Shown here one piece after another: positions 31,515 through 40,743 of a stretch of 48,875 nt of DNA (position 1 is its first letter; every line of letters begins with the position of its first letter). The position numbers were made by a program, and so were the translations under genes. The DNA comes from Muribaculaceae bacterium (GTDB lineage: Bacteria > Bacteroidota > Bacteroidia > Bacteroidales > Muribaculaceae), in NCBI GenBank assembly GCA_029063895.1, contig JAIDNJ010000053.1, positions 1-48,875 on the forward strand, written 5' to 3'. The notes under the pieces are model-generated. The model did not search any database, was not told the DNA's origin, and saw nothing but the letters and a program-made list of their open reading frames with translations.

Positions 31515-31610
31515 ATCGTTTAAAGTTGCATTTTTACCGGCAATTTTAGCAAAACTCTCAAAATATGTTGTAACTTTGTGTTATAAAACAGAACTCTACA
31601 ACATCACCTA

Positions 31611-32309
31611 ATGATAAAGAGTGTATTAGAACAAGTAATGAGCGAAGACCTTGCCGCTCTCTGGACACTACTGGATAATGATGAAAAGCGCCGCATAGTC
31701 GATTCGTTCAGCATCCACAACTTCAAAAAGAACCAGATTATATATGCCGAGCGTGAAACGCCCGAATATCTGTGGTGCCTCCTTCAAGGAAAGGTTAAGC
31801 GCTATAAGGATGGTGCCGGTGGCCGACAGCAGATATTGCGCCTTATAAGACCGGTACAATATTTTGGCTATCGGGCTTATTTTGCCAACGAGCCATATGT
31901 ATCAAGCGCAGCCGCCTTCGAGCCCTCGGTGATAGGGTCCATACCGATGGCGCTTGTCGAGGACATGATCAACAATAACATGAAACTCGCGTGGTTTTTC
32001 ATTCACGAACTGTCGCGCAACCTTGGCGGTAGCGACACCAAAATAGTCAATCTCACCCAAAAACATATACGCGGACGCCTTGCCGAGGCACTTATAATCC
32101 TGAAAGATAACTATGGATATGAGCCCGACAACTCGACGCTCAACATTTATATGGGACGCGAGGACCTTGCCAACCTGTCAAACATGACAACATCCAACGC
32201 CATACGCACGTTGTCGAGCTTCGTTTCGGAAAAACTCATCATCGTCGATGGTCGCAAGATAAAGATTCTCAACGAACCAATGCTACGAAATATCAGTAAA
32301 TTTGGCTGA
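31611..32309 (+). CDS. Crp/Fnr family transcriptional regulator
   Basis: Cyclic-nucleotide-binding-like N-terminus; C-terminal HTH MGREDLANLSNMTTSNAIRTLSSFVSEKLIIVDGRKIKIL. Confidence 0.9.
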   Translation: MIKSVLEQVMSEDLAALWTLLDNDEKRRIVDSFSIHNFKKNQIIYAERETPEYLWCLLQGKVKRYKDGAGGRQQILRLIRPVQYFGYRAYFANEPYVSSAAAFEPSVIGSIPMALVEDMINNNMKLAWFFIHELSRNLGGSDTKIVNLTQKHIRGRLAEALIILKDNYGYEPDNSTLNIYMGREDLANLSNMTTSNAIRTLSSFVSEKLIIVDGRKIKILNEPMLRNISKFG

Positions 32310-32363
32310 TATTCCACTCTATAAAACCAATACAATAACCTATCAAATAAACAATCTGACACC

Positions 32364-33215
32364 ATGGCAGCCGATTACAGACGTAAGCCCGAATGGCTCA
32401 AAATAAAACTCCCCCGCGGAGTCAAGGCGGCAAGTGTCGTTGGTATGCTCAACGACCGCTGTCTACACACAATATGCACCAGCGGTATGTGTCCAAACAA
32501 GGGCGAATGCTGGGGCAATGGGACAGCCACTTTCATGATAGGCGGCAATATTTGCACACGCAACTGCCGCTTCTGCAACGTTACCACCGGTCATCCCCAA
32601 CCACTCGACCCTACCGAAATCGACAATATCGTCAAGTCGGTCAAGGAACTCAAACTTAAACATGCCGTCATCACATCGGTCGACCGCGATGACCTTCCCG
32701 ACGGGGGAGCCGCCCACTGGGCATCACTCATCCGCACCCTAAGAAAAGAATGTCCCGAAGTGACACTTGAGGTTCTTATTCCCGACTTCAACGGTGACCT
32801 GTCGCTCGTCGACATGATAATTGCCGAGCGTCCCAACGTGATTTCACATAATCTTGAAACCGTGCGCCGACTTTCGCCTCAGGTCCGCTCACGAGCCACC
32901 TACGACCGGTCATTGTCGGTCATTGGCCACATAGCCAGCAACGGCATCCGATCAAAATCGGGCATCATGCTCGGTCTGGGCGAAACAGCCGAGGAAATTT
33001 ATCAGACAATGGACGACCTTCTTGCCGTCGGTTGTGAGGTAATGACTATCGGGCAATATCTACAGCCCACCGAAAAACATTATCAGGTTCAGGACTACAT
33101 ACATCCCGACACATTTGCCCACTATGGAGAGATAGGCCGTCAAAAAGGATTCCGCCACATCGAGAGCGCCCCTATGGTGAGGTCAAGCTATCATGCCGAG
33201 CGCCACGTCCACTAA
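32364..33215 (+). CDS. lipA: Lipoyl synthase (radical SAM)
   Basis: CTSGMCPNKGECWGNGTATFMIGGNICTRNCRFCNV; SGIMLGLGET. Confidence 0.98.
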   Translation: MAADYRRKPEWLKIKLPRGVKAASVVGMLNDRCLHTICTSGMCPNKGECWGNGTATFMIGGNICTRNCRFCNVTTGHPQPLDPTEIDNIVKSVKELKLKHAVITSVDRDDLPDGGAAHWASLIRTLRKECPEVTLEVLIPDFNGDLSLVDMIIAERPNVISHNLETVRRLSPQVRSRATYDRSLSVIGHIASNGIRSKSGIMLGLGETAEEIYQTMDDLLAVGCEVMTIGQYLQPTEKHYQVQDYIHPDTFAHYGEIGRQKGFRHIESAPMVRSSYHAERHVH

Positions 33216-33229
33216 AACGATACATAGCA

Positions 33230-33892
33230 ATGATTAACTTCATCGACCGTGGCACGATGCCCTACCGCGATGCATGGGCCCTTCAGACCGAGTTATTTGA
33301 CAGCATCGTTGCACTCAAGCGAGCCAAACGACCTGTTGAAAACGAATATGTTATCATGGTCGAACACACCCCCGTCTACACTATGGGGCGCCATGCCAAC
33401 CCCATGAATATGCTCATGTCACCCGACCTTCTTGCGCAGGACGGCATCGAGTGTATCCCCATTGAGCGTGGCGGCGACATCACGTTTCACGGCCCGGGCC
33501 AGCTTGTGGTCTACCCAATTATCGACATGCAGCTCCATCACCTCGGTGTCAAAGCCTATGTCAACCTTCTTGAAGAAGCGGTTATCCGCACCATCTCCAA
33601 CTTTGGTATCAAAGGAGAGCGCGTCGAGGGGGCAACGGGAGTCTGGATTGACAAAGACACTCCACGCGAGCGAAAAATATGTGCTATCGGTGTAAGATGC
33701 AGTCACTCGGTGACGATGCATGGGTTGGCACTGAACGTCTCGACCGACCTTGCATATTTCAACCGCATCAATCCCTGTGGATTTACCGATAAAGGAGTGA
33801 CATCCATCACTGCAGAACTCGGCCGGGAAGTTGACATCAACGAGGTTAAACCTATAATGCAATCCATTCTCAACGACCTTCTCAACCAATAA
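33230..33892 (+). CDS. lipB: Lipoyl(octanoyl) transferase
   Basis: VEHTPVYTMGRHA, ERGGDITFHGPGQLVVYPI, KICAIGVRCSHSVTMHGLALNV. Confidence 0.97.
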   Translation: MINFIDRGTMPYRDAWALQTELFDSIVALKRAKRPVENEYVIMVEHTPVYTMGRHANPMNMLMSPDLLAQDGIECIPIERGGDITFHGPGQLVVYPIIDMQLHHLGVKAYVNLLEEAVIRTISNFGIKGERVEGATGVWIDKDTPRERKICAIGVRCSHSVTMHGLALNVSTDLAYFNRINPCGFTDKGVTSITAELGREVDINEVKPIMQSILNDLLNQ

Positions 33893-33936
33893 ATTACGAT
33901 CAAGACATCAAAACTTAAATAAAAAGACGACATTTT

Positions 33937-34569
33937 ATGAAACTCATCTCATCTCTTTTAATAGCCGCTATCGCTATCACAAGCGCATGCACCACAACCG
34001 ATTCAAACATCCAGAAACAGTCCGACAGCAATGACAATCCTGTCATCGAGGCTATCATGGCCCGCCGCAGCATACGCCAGTACAAAGATACACCGGTTGA
34101 ACGCGAAAAACTCGAAATCATAGCCACCTGTGGCATCAACGCTCCGACAGGCATGTTCCGCCAGCCATGGGAAGTTAGAATAGTCGATGACCCTGAGTTT
34201 ATCAATGGTATAACTAAAGTCTATTTAGAAGCCGACAGTAATGCTGTTGCCGGTCGCGGATTCAAAAACATGTTCCGCAACGCTCCTGCTGTAATTTTCA
34301 TAGCCCACAACGGCGAGGGTACCAGTGAGATTGACTGCGGTCTGATGGGAGAGAACATGATACTTGCCGCCCAATCGCTCGGACTCGGCACATGCTGTCT
34401 CGGCGGACCGGTCCGATTCATGGCTACAAACGAAAACGCACGCCCCTATGTGGAAAAATTAGGATTATCGGCCGGCTACAAGCTGCTATATGCGATCGCT
34501 GTCGGTTATGCCGACGAAGCACCCGAGGCCAAACCGCGCGATACATCAAAAGTGAAATTTGTCGACTGA
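33937..34569 (+). CDS. Nitroreductase family protein with lipoprotein-like signal peptide
   Basis: MKLISSLLIAAIAITSAC then IEAIMARRSIRQYKDTPVEREKLE, GINAPTGMFRQPWE, LAAQSLGLGTCCLGG. Confidence 0.88.
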   Translation: MKLISSLLIAAIAITSACTTTDSNIQKQSDSNDNPVIEAIMARRSIRQYKDTPVEREKLEIIATCGINAPTGMFRQPWEVRIVDDPEFINGITKVYLEADSNAVAGRGFKNMFRNAPAVIFIAHNGEGTSEIDCGLMGENMILAAQSLGLGTCCLGGPVRFMATNENARPYVEKLGLSAGYKLLYAIAVGYADEAPEAKPRDTSKVKFVD

Positions 34570-34706
34570 CCCGATTAATCATAAATAAGTCGATTTTTTC
34601 TCATTTTTCACATAATTAATTAAATTTGGAGCAAAATATAGAGTCATTATCAAAAAAACTCGCTTACTTTGCAGTTTAAAACAGAACTGACAATATTTAT
34701 AGCCCC

Positions 34707-36227
34707 ATGAAGATTTTCACAACCGAGGAAATTCGGGAAATTGATAAATATACAGTCGAGGTTGAAGGGGTATCGCCGCTCGACCTGATTGAAAAAGTCG
34801 GTGAAGGCATCGTGGCCGAGGTAACGTCGCGATGGCTTCCAACCAAACCCGTGACTATTTTTGCCGGTCCGGGTAACAACGGTGCCGATGCGCTTGCGGC
34901 GGCACGTCTTCTATATGAAAAAGGGTTCAAGCCCAAGACATTTTTATTTAACATTGGCGGTGACCGTCTGAGCCCCGACTGTCAGGCATGCCGTGACCGT
35001 CTCGTGTCGCTTCCCGGGATAGATTTTACCGAGATTATCAACAACTTCTCGTTGCCCGACCTGATGAAAACTCATCTTGTCATTGACGGATTGTTTGGAT
35101 CGGGATTGCGCGACCACCTCACCGGCGGCTTCACCTCGCTCGTACAATATATCAACGAATCGCGTGCGACAGTCATCTCGATTGACGTTCCGTCGGGAAT
35201 GTTTGGCGACTGGAATAAAGACTCGATTCACCGCAATGTGATTCATGCCGATATCACTCTTGCAATTCAGTTCCCTCGTCCGGCTTTCTTCCTACGTGAA
35301 AATGCCGAGCTTGTCGGTGAATGGAAGATACTGGACATCGGTCTCAGCCAAAAAGCATCGGCCACTATCCTGCCTACCTACTACATGATAGAGAGCAACG
35401 ATGTAAAACGCAAACTCAAACGCCGCCATAATTTCGTCACCAAAGCCGACCTCGGTTCAGCCGCTATCATCGCCGGCAGCTACGGCATGATGGGAGCCGC
35501 TGTACTTGCGACAAAAGCCGCTATAAGAGGCGGTGTAGGCAAGGTAACCGCGATATCTCCGCGCTGTGGTTTCAACATATTGCAGTCGACGGTGCCCGAT
35601 GCCCTTTTCCTGGCCGATAAAAATGAGGTGATTCTCACCAATATTTCATTGAGATATGACTACTCGGCCATCGCCATCGGTCCCGGTATCGGCACCCACG
35701 AGCATACAGTCTCGGCTGTCGATGACTTCCTCGCCTCGATGAAACGCCCGCTCATTGTCGACGCCGACGCGCTAAACTGCATAGCCAAACGCCCGGCTAT
35801 GCTCAACAACCTGCCGGTAATGTCGATAATCACACCTCATGCAGGCGAATTTGACCGTCTGTTCGGACATCATTCAACCGATTATGAGCGTTTAACCAAA
35901 GCAATTGAAGTTTCACAACAATATAATATTTTCATAATATTAAAGAGCCACTACACGGCTATCATCCGTCCCGACGGCAAGATTTATTTCAACTCGTCGG
36001 GTACACCGGCGATGGCCACAGCCGGTTCAGGGGACTGCCTCACCGGACTTATAGCGTCGCTACTCGCCCAGGGATATCTCCCCGAAATCGCCGCGATAAT
36101 GGGAGTGTTTATCCACGGACGCGCCGGTGAGATAGCCGAACAACGCCAGAGCCTGTATTCGGTCAGCGCTATGGATATCTGTGACTGCATAGGCCCGGCC
36201 ATCAACTCTATTATGGAATCAGACTGA
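34707..36227 (+). CDS. nnrD: Bifunctional NAD(P)H-hydrate epimerase / ADP-dependent dehydratase
   Basis: FAGPGNNGADALAAARLL; AIGPGIGTHEHTVSAV, LIVDADALNCIA, ITPHAGEFDRLF, ATAGSGDCLTGLIASLLAQG. Confidence 0.96.
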   Translation: MKIFTTEEIREIDKYTVEVEGVSPLDLIEKVGEGIVAEVTSRWLPTKPVTIFAGPGNNGADALAAARLLYEKGFKPKTFLFNIGGDRLSPDCQACRDRLVSLPGIDFTEIINNFSLPDLMKTHLVIDGLFGSGLRDHLTGGFTSLVQYINESRATVISIDVPSGMFGDWNKDSIHRNVIHADITLAIQFPRPAFFLRENAELVGEWKILDIGLSQKASATILPTYYMIESNDVKRKLKRRHNFVTKADLGSAAIIAGSYGMMGAAVLATKAAIRGGVGKVTAISPRCGFNILQSTVPDALFLADKNEVILTNISLRYDYSAIAIGPGIGTHEHTVSAVDDFLASMKRPLIVDADALNCIAKRPAMLNNLPVMSIITPHAGEFDRLFGHHSTDYERLTKAIEVSQQYNIFIILKSHYTAIIRPDGKIYFNSSGTPAMATAGSGDCLTGLIASLLAQGYLPEIAAIMGVFIHGRAGEIAEQRQSLYSVSAMDICDCIGPAINSIMESD

Positions 36228-36234
36228 CTCTCAA

Positions 36235-37323
36235 ATGAAATTCAAGAACCTACTCACAACCGTAGCGGCAGTATCGGCTACACTGACACTGACCGCACAG
36301 ACAACCCAGAAGTTCACGGCCACCAAAGCCAATGAGTATGGTATTGCCTATACTCTCCCCTCGACGATGCTCGACATCACCATCGAGACCGAGACGACTG
36401 TAAAAGAGCCGGGCCGCTTCTATAAATATGCAAAAAAATACCTGAACATCGACAATCCTATATCAGAAAAAAGCGTTGATGTAAAGGTGAAAAGCGTCAC
36501 TGTCACCACTCGCGGAGTCGCAAACCCCGACCGTCGTTATCTGGTCAATTTCAAACCGGGGACAATTCCGTTTATGATGATTAATGACGAGAACCTTCCC
36601 ATCTCGATAAATACCGAGAAAGTGCTAACCACCGATGAGGTGAAGCTGCCGGTTGCAGTCGACGCCAAGCCGACACCACTCGAAACCGACGCCGCCCGTC
36701 AGGTCTTGAATGAAGAAATGCTTCAGAGCCAGTCGACAGCCAAACGCGCCGAGCTTGCCGCCGCCCAGATTTATGCTCTGCGCCAATCCCGCACCGACCT
36801 CATCACCGGACAATCGGAATCGATGCCGCCCGATGGTAAAGCGATGCAGATTGTAATGGACAATATCGAGGCTCAGGAGGCCGCCCTTGTAGCGATGTTT
36901 GTAGGAACGACCAAAGTATCAACCCGAGTATCAACAGTGTCGTTTGACCCGTCGGAAGATGTCAACGACATGATACTTGCCCGCATATCGCCCGACGGAG
37001 TTGTGGAGCCTGACGACTTGTCGGGAGCACCGCTCTACCTGTCGGTAACGACAGTCGAGGAAGGAAAGATGCCGGTTGATGAAAAAGGCAAGGAGATTCC
37101 GTTCCCCAAAAACGGTTTTGCCTACTGCATACCCGGAAAAGCCGAAATCAAAGTAACATTTGACGGCAAGACAATGGCCGACAAGCGTATCGAACTTGCC
37201 CAGGCCGGAGTTGTTTACGGGCTCAACCCCAACTCGTTTACCGACAAAAAAGAACCAATTTACCTGATTTTTGACCCCACTACCGGAGCCGCTGCCGAAA
37301 TCGGCTCGGCCAACCGCCAGTAA
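36235..37323 (+). CDS. DUF4831 family protein (secreted)
   Basis: Signal peptide; AYTLPSTMLDITIETE, YAKKYLN, ELAAAQIYALRQSRTDLITGQ. Confidence 0.75.
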   Translation: MKFKNLLTTVAAVSATLTLTAQTTQKFTATKANEYGIAYTLPSTMLDITIETETTVKEPGRFYKYAKKYLNIDNPISEKSVDVKVKSVTVTTRGVANPDRRYLVNFKPGTIPFMMINDENLPISINTEKVLTTDEVKLPVAVDAKPTPLETDAARQVLNEEMLQSQSTAKRAELAAAQIYALRQSRTDLITGQSESMPPDGKAMQIVMDNIEAQEAALVAMFVGTTKVSTRVSTVSFDPSEDVNDMILARISPDGVVEPDDLSGAPLYLSVTTVEEGKMPVDEKGKEIPFPKNGFAYCIPGKAEIKVTFDGKTMADKRIELAQAGVVYGLNPNSFTDKKEPIYLIFDPTTGAAAEIGSANRQ

Positions 37324-37341
37324 CATAACAACACCCTGCCC

Positions 37342-37662
37342 ATGACACCCGAACAGCGACTTGAGCTTGAAGAAAAAGTAATTAAAATGTTGCGCACTGT
37401 CTATGACCCCGAAATCCCGGTGGACATCTACAGTCTGGGACTCGTATATAAAATCGACATCGACGATGATGCCAATCTCAACATTGACATGACCATGACT
37501 GCGCCCAACTGCCCCATGGCCGACTTTATTCTCGATGATGCCCGCATTAAACTTGAATCAATCGAAGGAATCAAATCGGTTAACATCAACATTGTCTTTG
37601 AACCGGAATGGACTCAGGACATGATGAGTGAAGAAGCAAAACTCGAACTCGGATTTCTTTAA
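37342..37662 (+). CDS. MIP18/DUF59 family metal-sulfur cluster assembly protein
   Basis: LRTVYDPEIPVDIYSLGLVYKIDI, MTMTAPNCPMADFI. Confidence 0.93.
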   Translation: MTPEQRLELEEKVIKMLRTVYDPEIPVDIYSLGLVYKIDIDDDANLNIDMTMTAPNCPMADFILDDARIKLESIEGIKSVNINIVFEPEWTQDMMSEEAKLELGFL

Positions 37663-37682
37663 CCGGTTTTCAAGTCAACCCG

Positions 37683-38456
37683 ATGGGACGAGCCTACTTC
37701 ATATCAGACCTTCATCTGGGAGCGAGTTATCTTGCCAACGACAAAATCAACAGGGAAAAGACAGTATGCAATTTTCTTGAAAGCATCGCCGACGATGCCG
37801 ACAGCCTCTATCTCGTCGGTGATATTCTCGACTATTGGTTTGAGTACCGTAATGTTGTTCCGCGCGGTTATATCCGATTTTTCGGCACGCTTGCCCGTCT
37901 GGCCGACCGTGGTATAAAAATCACGTGGATGATTGGCAACCATGACATCTGGATTTTTGACTATCTGCCGCGTGAAATAGGAATGAGAGTTATCGACGGC
38001 GAGTTAATAGAGGAGATACTTGGCAGCCGCTTTTATATAACCCATGGGGATGGATGCGGTAAACGCACACTCGGATTCAGATTTATCAGAAGTGTTTTCC
38101 GCAATCGGTTCTGTCAAAAAATATATTCCGGAATACATCCGCGATGGACAATTCCGTTTGCCCTTTCATGGTCGAGCCACAGCCGCAAGGCCGATCATTC
38201 TTATGCCGAGCCTATAATCGAGCCTGAAAAAGACTCATACGTCCGGTTTGCAATAGACTATAACACTACTCACGCCAATGAAAAGGTAAGCCGTTTTGTC
38301 TTTGGTCACCGTCACATCGTGCTCGATTATACCACACCCGATGGGTCGGAAGTTATCATTTTAGGAGACTGGATTAACCATTTTACATACGGAGTATTTG
38401 ATGGTAAAACCTTTGAATTGTGTAAGTATAATGGCAAAATGATATTAAACGCATAA
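37683..38456 (+). CDS. UDP-2,3-diacylglucosamine diphosphatase-like metallophosphoesterase (LpxH family)
   Basis: YFISDLHLGAS, LYLVGDILDYWFEYRNVVPRG, MIGNHDIWIFDYL, YITHGDGCG, FGHRH. Confidence 0.9.
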   Translation: MGRAYFISDLHLGASYLANDKINREKTVCNFLESIADDADSLYLVGDILDYWFEYRNVVPRGYIRFFGTLARLADRGIKITWMIGNHDIWIFDYLPREIGMRVIDGELIEEILGSRFYITHGDGCGKRTLGFRFIRSVFRNRFCQKIYSGIHPRWTIPFALSWSSHSRKADHSYAEPIIEPEKDSYVRFAIDYNTTHANEKVSRFVFGHRHIVLDYTTPDGSEVIILGDWINHFTYGVFDGKTFELCKYNGKMILNA

Positions 38457-38682
38457 CATTTAACAATATTTTAGGTTTATACTAATTTTTCGCTCAACTC
38501 CATATAAATCTATAATTCAGACAGTTATCTATACCAGTATAGGCTTCAAATCATTTCAGCTCCAAAAAACATGTTTTATAACATATAAATTTGTTTTGCG
38601 AGACAAGAATTTATCCCGAACTTTGTCACGCAAATCTAAAACAATCTTTTTTACCTTAGAAATTGTACCTATTGGAAACCAT

Positions 38683-38720
38683 AAAGAGGAGCTTAGTGAT
38701 AAGCTCCTTCTTTAGTTTTT
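38683..38720 (+). terminator. Strong hairpin with T-rich tail, GTGA (GNRA-type) loop
   Basis: AAAGAGGAGCTTA-GTGA-TAAGCTCC(T)TCTTT stem with one bulged T, followed by AGTTTTT. Confidence 0.75.
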
Positions 38721-38788
38721 ATAGAGAGGTACAATTATCATCCTATTTATATAAGGTATTAAAATCACATTTATAACTTACTACAATA

Positions 38789-39814
38789 ATGATTGACGGA
38801 CACGGTGACGATATTTTCCGATATGGCGACATGGTTGAAGTAAACTTCAGCACAAATATTCATCAAGGCGTTGACCATTCCAACCTGATGAGACATCTGG
38901 GCACATGTACTCGACTGTTGTCCAACTATCCCGAACCCGAACCTCGCAGCGTCGAGGCAAGACTTGCTCTCAATCACAATATTGATGCCGACAACGTTAT
39001 CGTCACCAACGGCGCAACCGAATCAATATATCTCATTGCCCGGAAAAAGGCCGGAAGCGACTCTGAAATTGTCGTTCCGACATTCCGCGAATATCAGGAC
39101 GCATGTAAAATGTTTGGCCACAATGTAAGTTTCATCACCGAACAGAATTTTTACACGGGCAAACGTCCGGACTGCCGTGATGGTATCGTGTGGTTGTGCA
39201 ATCCCAACAATCCGACCGGGAAAGTCTTTGCGCGCGATTATCTTCTCGACCTGATTGACTCGATGCCCGGCAAACTGTTTGTAATAGATCAGGCCTATGC
39301 CGACTATGCGACAGCCAAAGTCCTGAGCATTGCCGATGTCACAAGTCGCCATAACGTCATCATGCTCCACTCACTTACAAAGCAATTTGCCATCCCCGGA
39401 CTAAGAATAGGATATGCAATAGCTTCAGCAACTATTGTATCGGGACTTAAAAAATTGCGCATGCCATGGGCTGTCAATTCATTTGCAATCGAGGCAGCCC
39501 ATTATCTGCTCAACCATGCCGATGAGTACAGGATTGACCCGACCATGCTTAACAATGAGGCACGCCGTATTGCATCGGCTTTGAAAAGACTTGGAATATC
39601 AAGTGGGCCGACCGACTGTAATTTCATACTTTGCCGGCTCCCCCGCCCAACATCGGCTCACCTTAAAAAGTGGCTTGTAGAGCAACACGGGCTACTCATA
39701 CGCGATGCTTCAAATTTTGAGACACTCGACGACCGTTATTTCCGCATAGCCGCTCAAGACGCCAAAAGTAATGACCGTCTTATAAAATGTATTGAAAAAT
39801 GGATTTCGTTATAG
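38789..39814 (+). CDS. cobD: CobD-like threonine-phosphate decarboxylase / class I-II PLP aminotransferase
   Basis: MIDGHGDDIFRYGDMVEVNFSTNI, WLCNPNNPTGKV, LHSLTKQFAIPGLRIGYAIA; overlaps cbiB. Confidence 0.85.
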   Translation: MIDGHGDDIFRYGDMVEVNFSTNIHQGVDHSNLMRHLGTCTRLLSNYPEPEPRSVEARLALNHNIDADNVIVTNGATESIYLIARKKAGSDSEIVVPTFREYQDACKMFGHNVSFITEQNFYTGKRPDCRDGIVWLCNPNNPTGKVFARDYLLDLIDSMPGKLFVIDQAYADYATAKVLSIADVTSRHNVIMLHSLTKQFAIPGLRIGYAIASATIVSGLKKLRMPWAVNSFAIEAAHYLLNHADEYRIDPTMLNNEARRIASALKRLGISSGPTDCNFILCRLPRPTSAHLKKWLVEQHGLLIRDASNFETLDDRYFRIAAQDAKSNDRLIKCIEKWISL

Positions 39815-40734
39815 CACTTCTACCATTATTAACAGGCAGCCTACTTGACTTAGCATTTGGAGACCCGGAGCGGTTACCCCATCCGATTGTATGGTTTGGT
39901 AAAATCATATCTAAACTCGAGCACCGGTTAAACAACGGTTCAAATAAAAAAATAAAAGGCGGAATTGTCGCTGTCTTTCTAATAGCCGGAGTATTTGCAC
40001 TCACATCGCTATTACTCCATATGATCTCACCGATAGTGTGGCTCAACATTGCCATCCAGGCGATTCTCATTTTCTACTGTCTCGCCGGCACAACCCTTAT
40101 AAGGGAAGTAAAAATGACATTTGAAGCCATCGACAGGTCTCTCGAAGCCGGCAGGAAACAGGTTGGCCGGATTGTAGGACGTGACACGTCTGAACTATCG
40201 GCCATAGAAATAAGGACAGCTGCTCTTGAAACACTGGCCGAGAATCTCAGCGACGGAGTAATCGCACCGCTTTTCTGGTATGCGGTAGCCGGTGTTCCAG
40301 GCATGCTTGCCTATAAAATGGTTAATACTCTTGACTCCATGATTGGTTACCGCAACGAACGCTATCGCGACTTCGGGTGCGTGGCAGCTCATATCGATGA
40401 TATCGCCAACTACCTTCCGGCACGCCTGACAGCTTTACTGATGGTGATTACATCGGGACACATCGGGTTAATTAAATTTGTAAAGAAATTTGGCCGGGAA
40501 CATGCCAGCCCCAACAGCGGGTATCCCGAAGCTGCAATGGCCGGTATCCTCGATTGCCGTTTTGGAGGACCGCACAACTATTTTGGCGAGACGGTTGACA
40601 AGCCTTTTATAGGTGTGACTCAACGTGACTTCTCTACAGCCGATGTCATCAAAGCAATAAATATAAACCGACGTGCCGAGCTAATGGCCATTGTCCTGAC
40701 AGCCATTGTCAAGATATCGGTAGTGCTGATATAA
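39799..40734 (+). CDS. cbiB: Adenosylcobinamide-phosphate synthase
   Basis: LLDLAFGDPERLPHPIVWFGKII, LAENLSDGVIAPLFWYAVAG, NTLDSMIGYRNERY, NSGYPEAAMAG. Confidence 0.95.
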   Translation: MDFVIALLPLLTGSLLDLAFGDPERLPHPIVWFGKIISKLEHRLNNGSNKKIKGGIVAVFLIAGVFALTSLLLHMISPIVWLNIAIQAILIFYCLAGTTLIREVKMTFEAIDRSLEAGRKQVGRIVGRDTSELSAIEIRTAALETLAENLSDGVIAPLFWYAVAGVPGMLAYKMVNTLDSMIGYRNERYRDFGCVAAHIDDIANYLPARLTALLMVITSGHIGLIKFVKKFGREHASPNSGYPEAAMAGILDCRFGGPHNYFGETVDKPFIGVTQRDFSTADVIKAININRRAELMAIVLTAIVKISVVLI

Positions 40735-40743
40735 TACAGCCGG

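Noticed and set aside
38457-38788. Cobalamin riboswitch upstream of cobD
   Set aside because: No B12-box-like sequence recognised; structure seen is a simple hairpin and outer inverted repeat.
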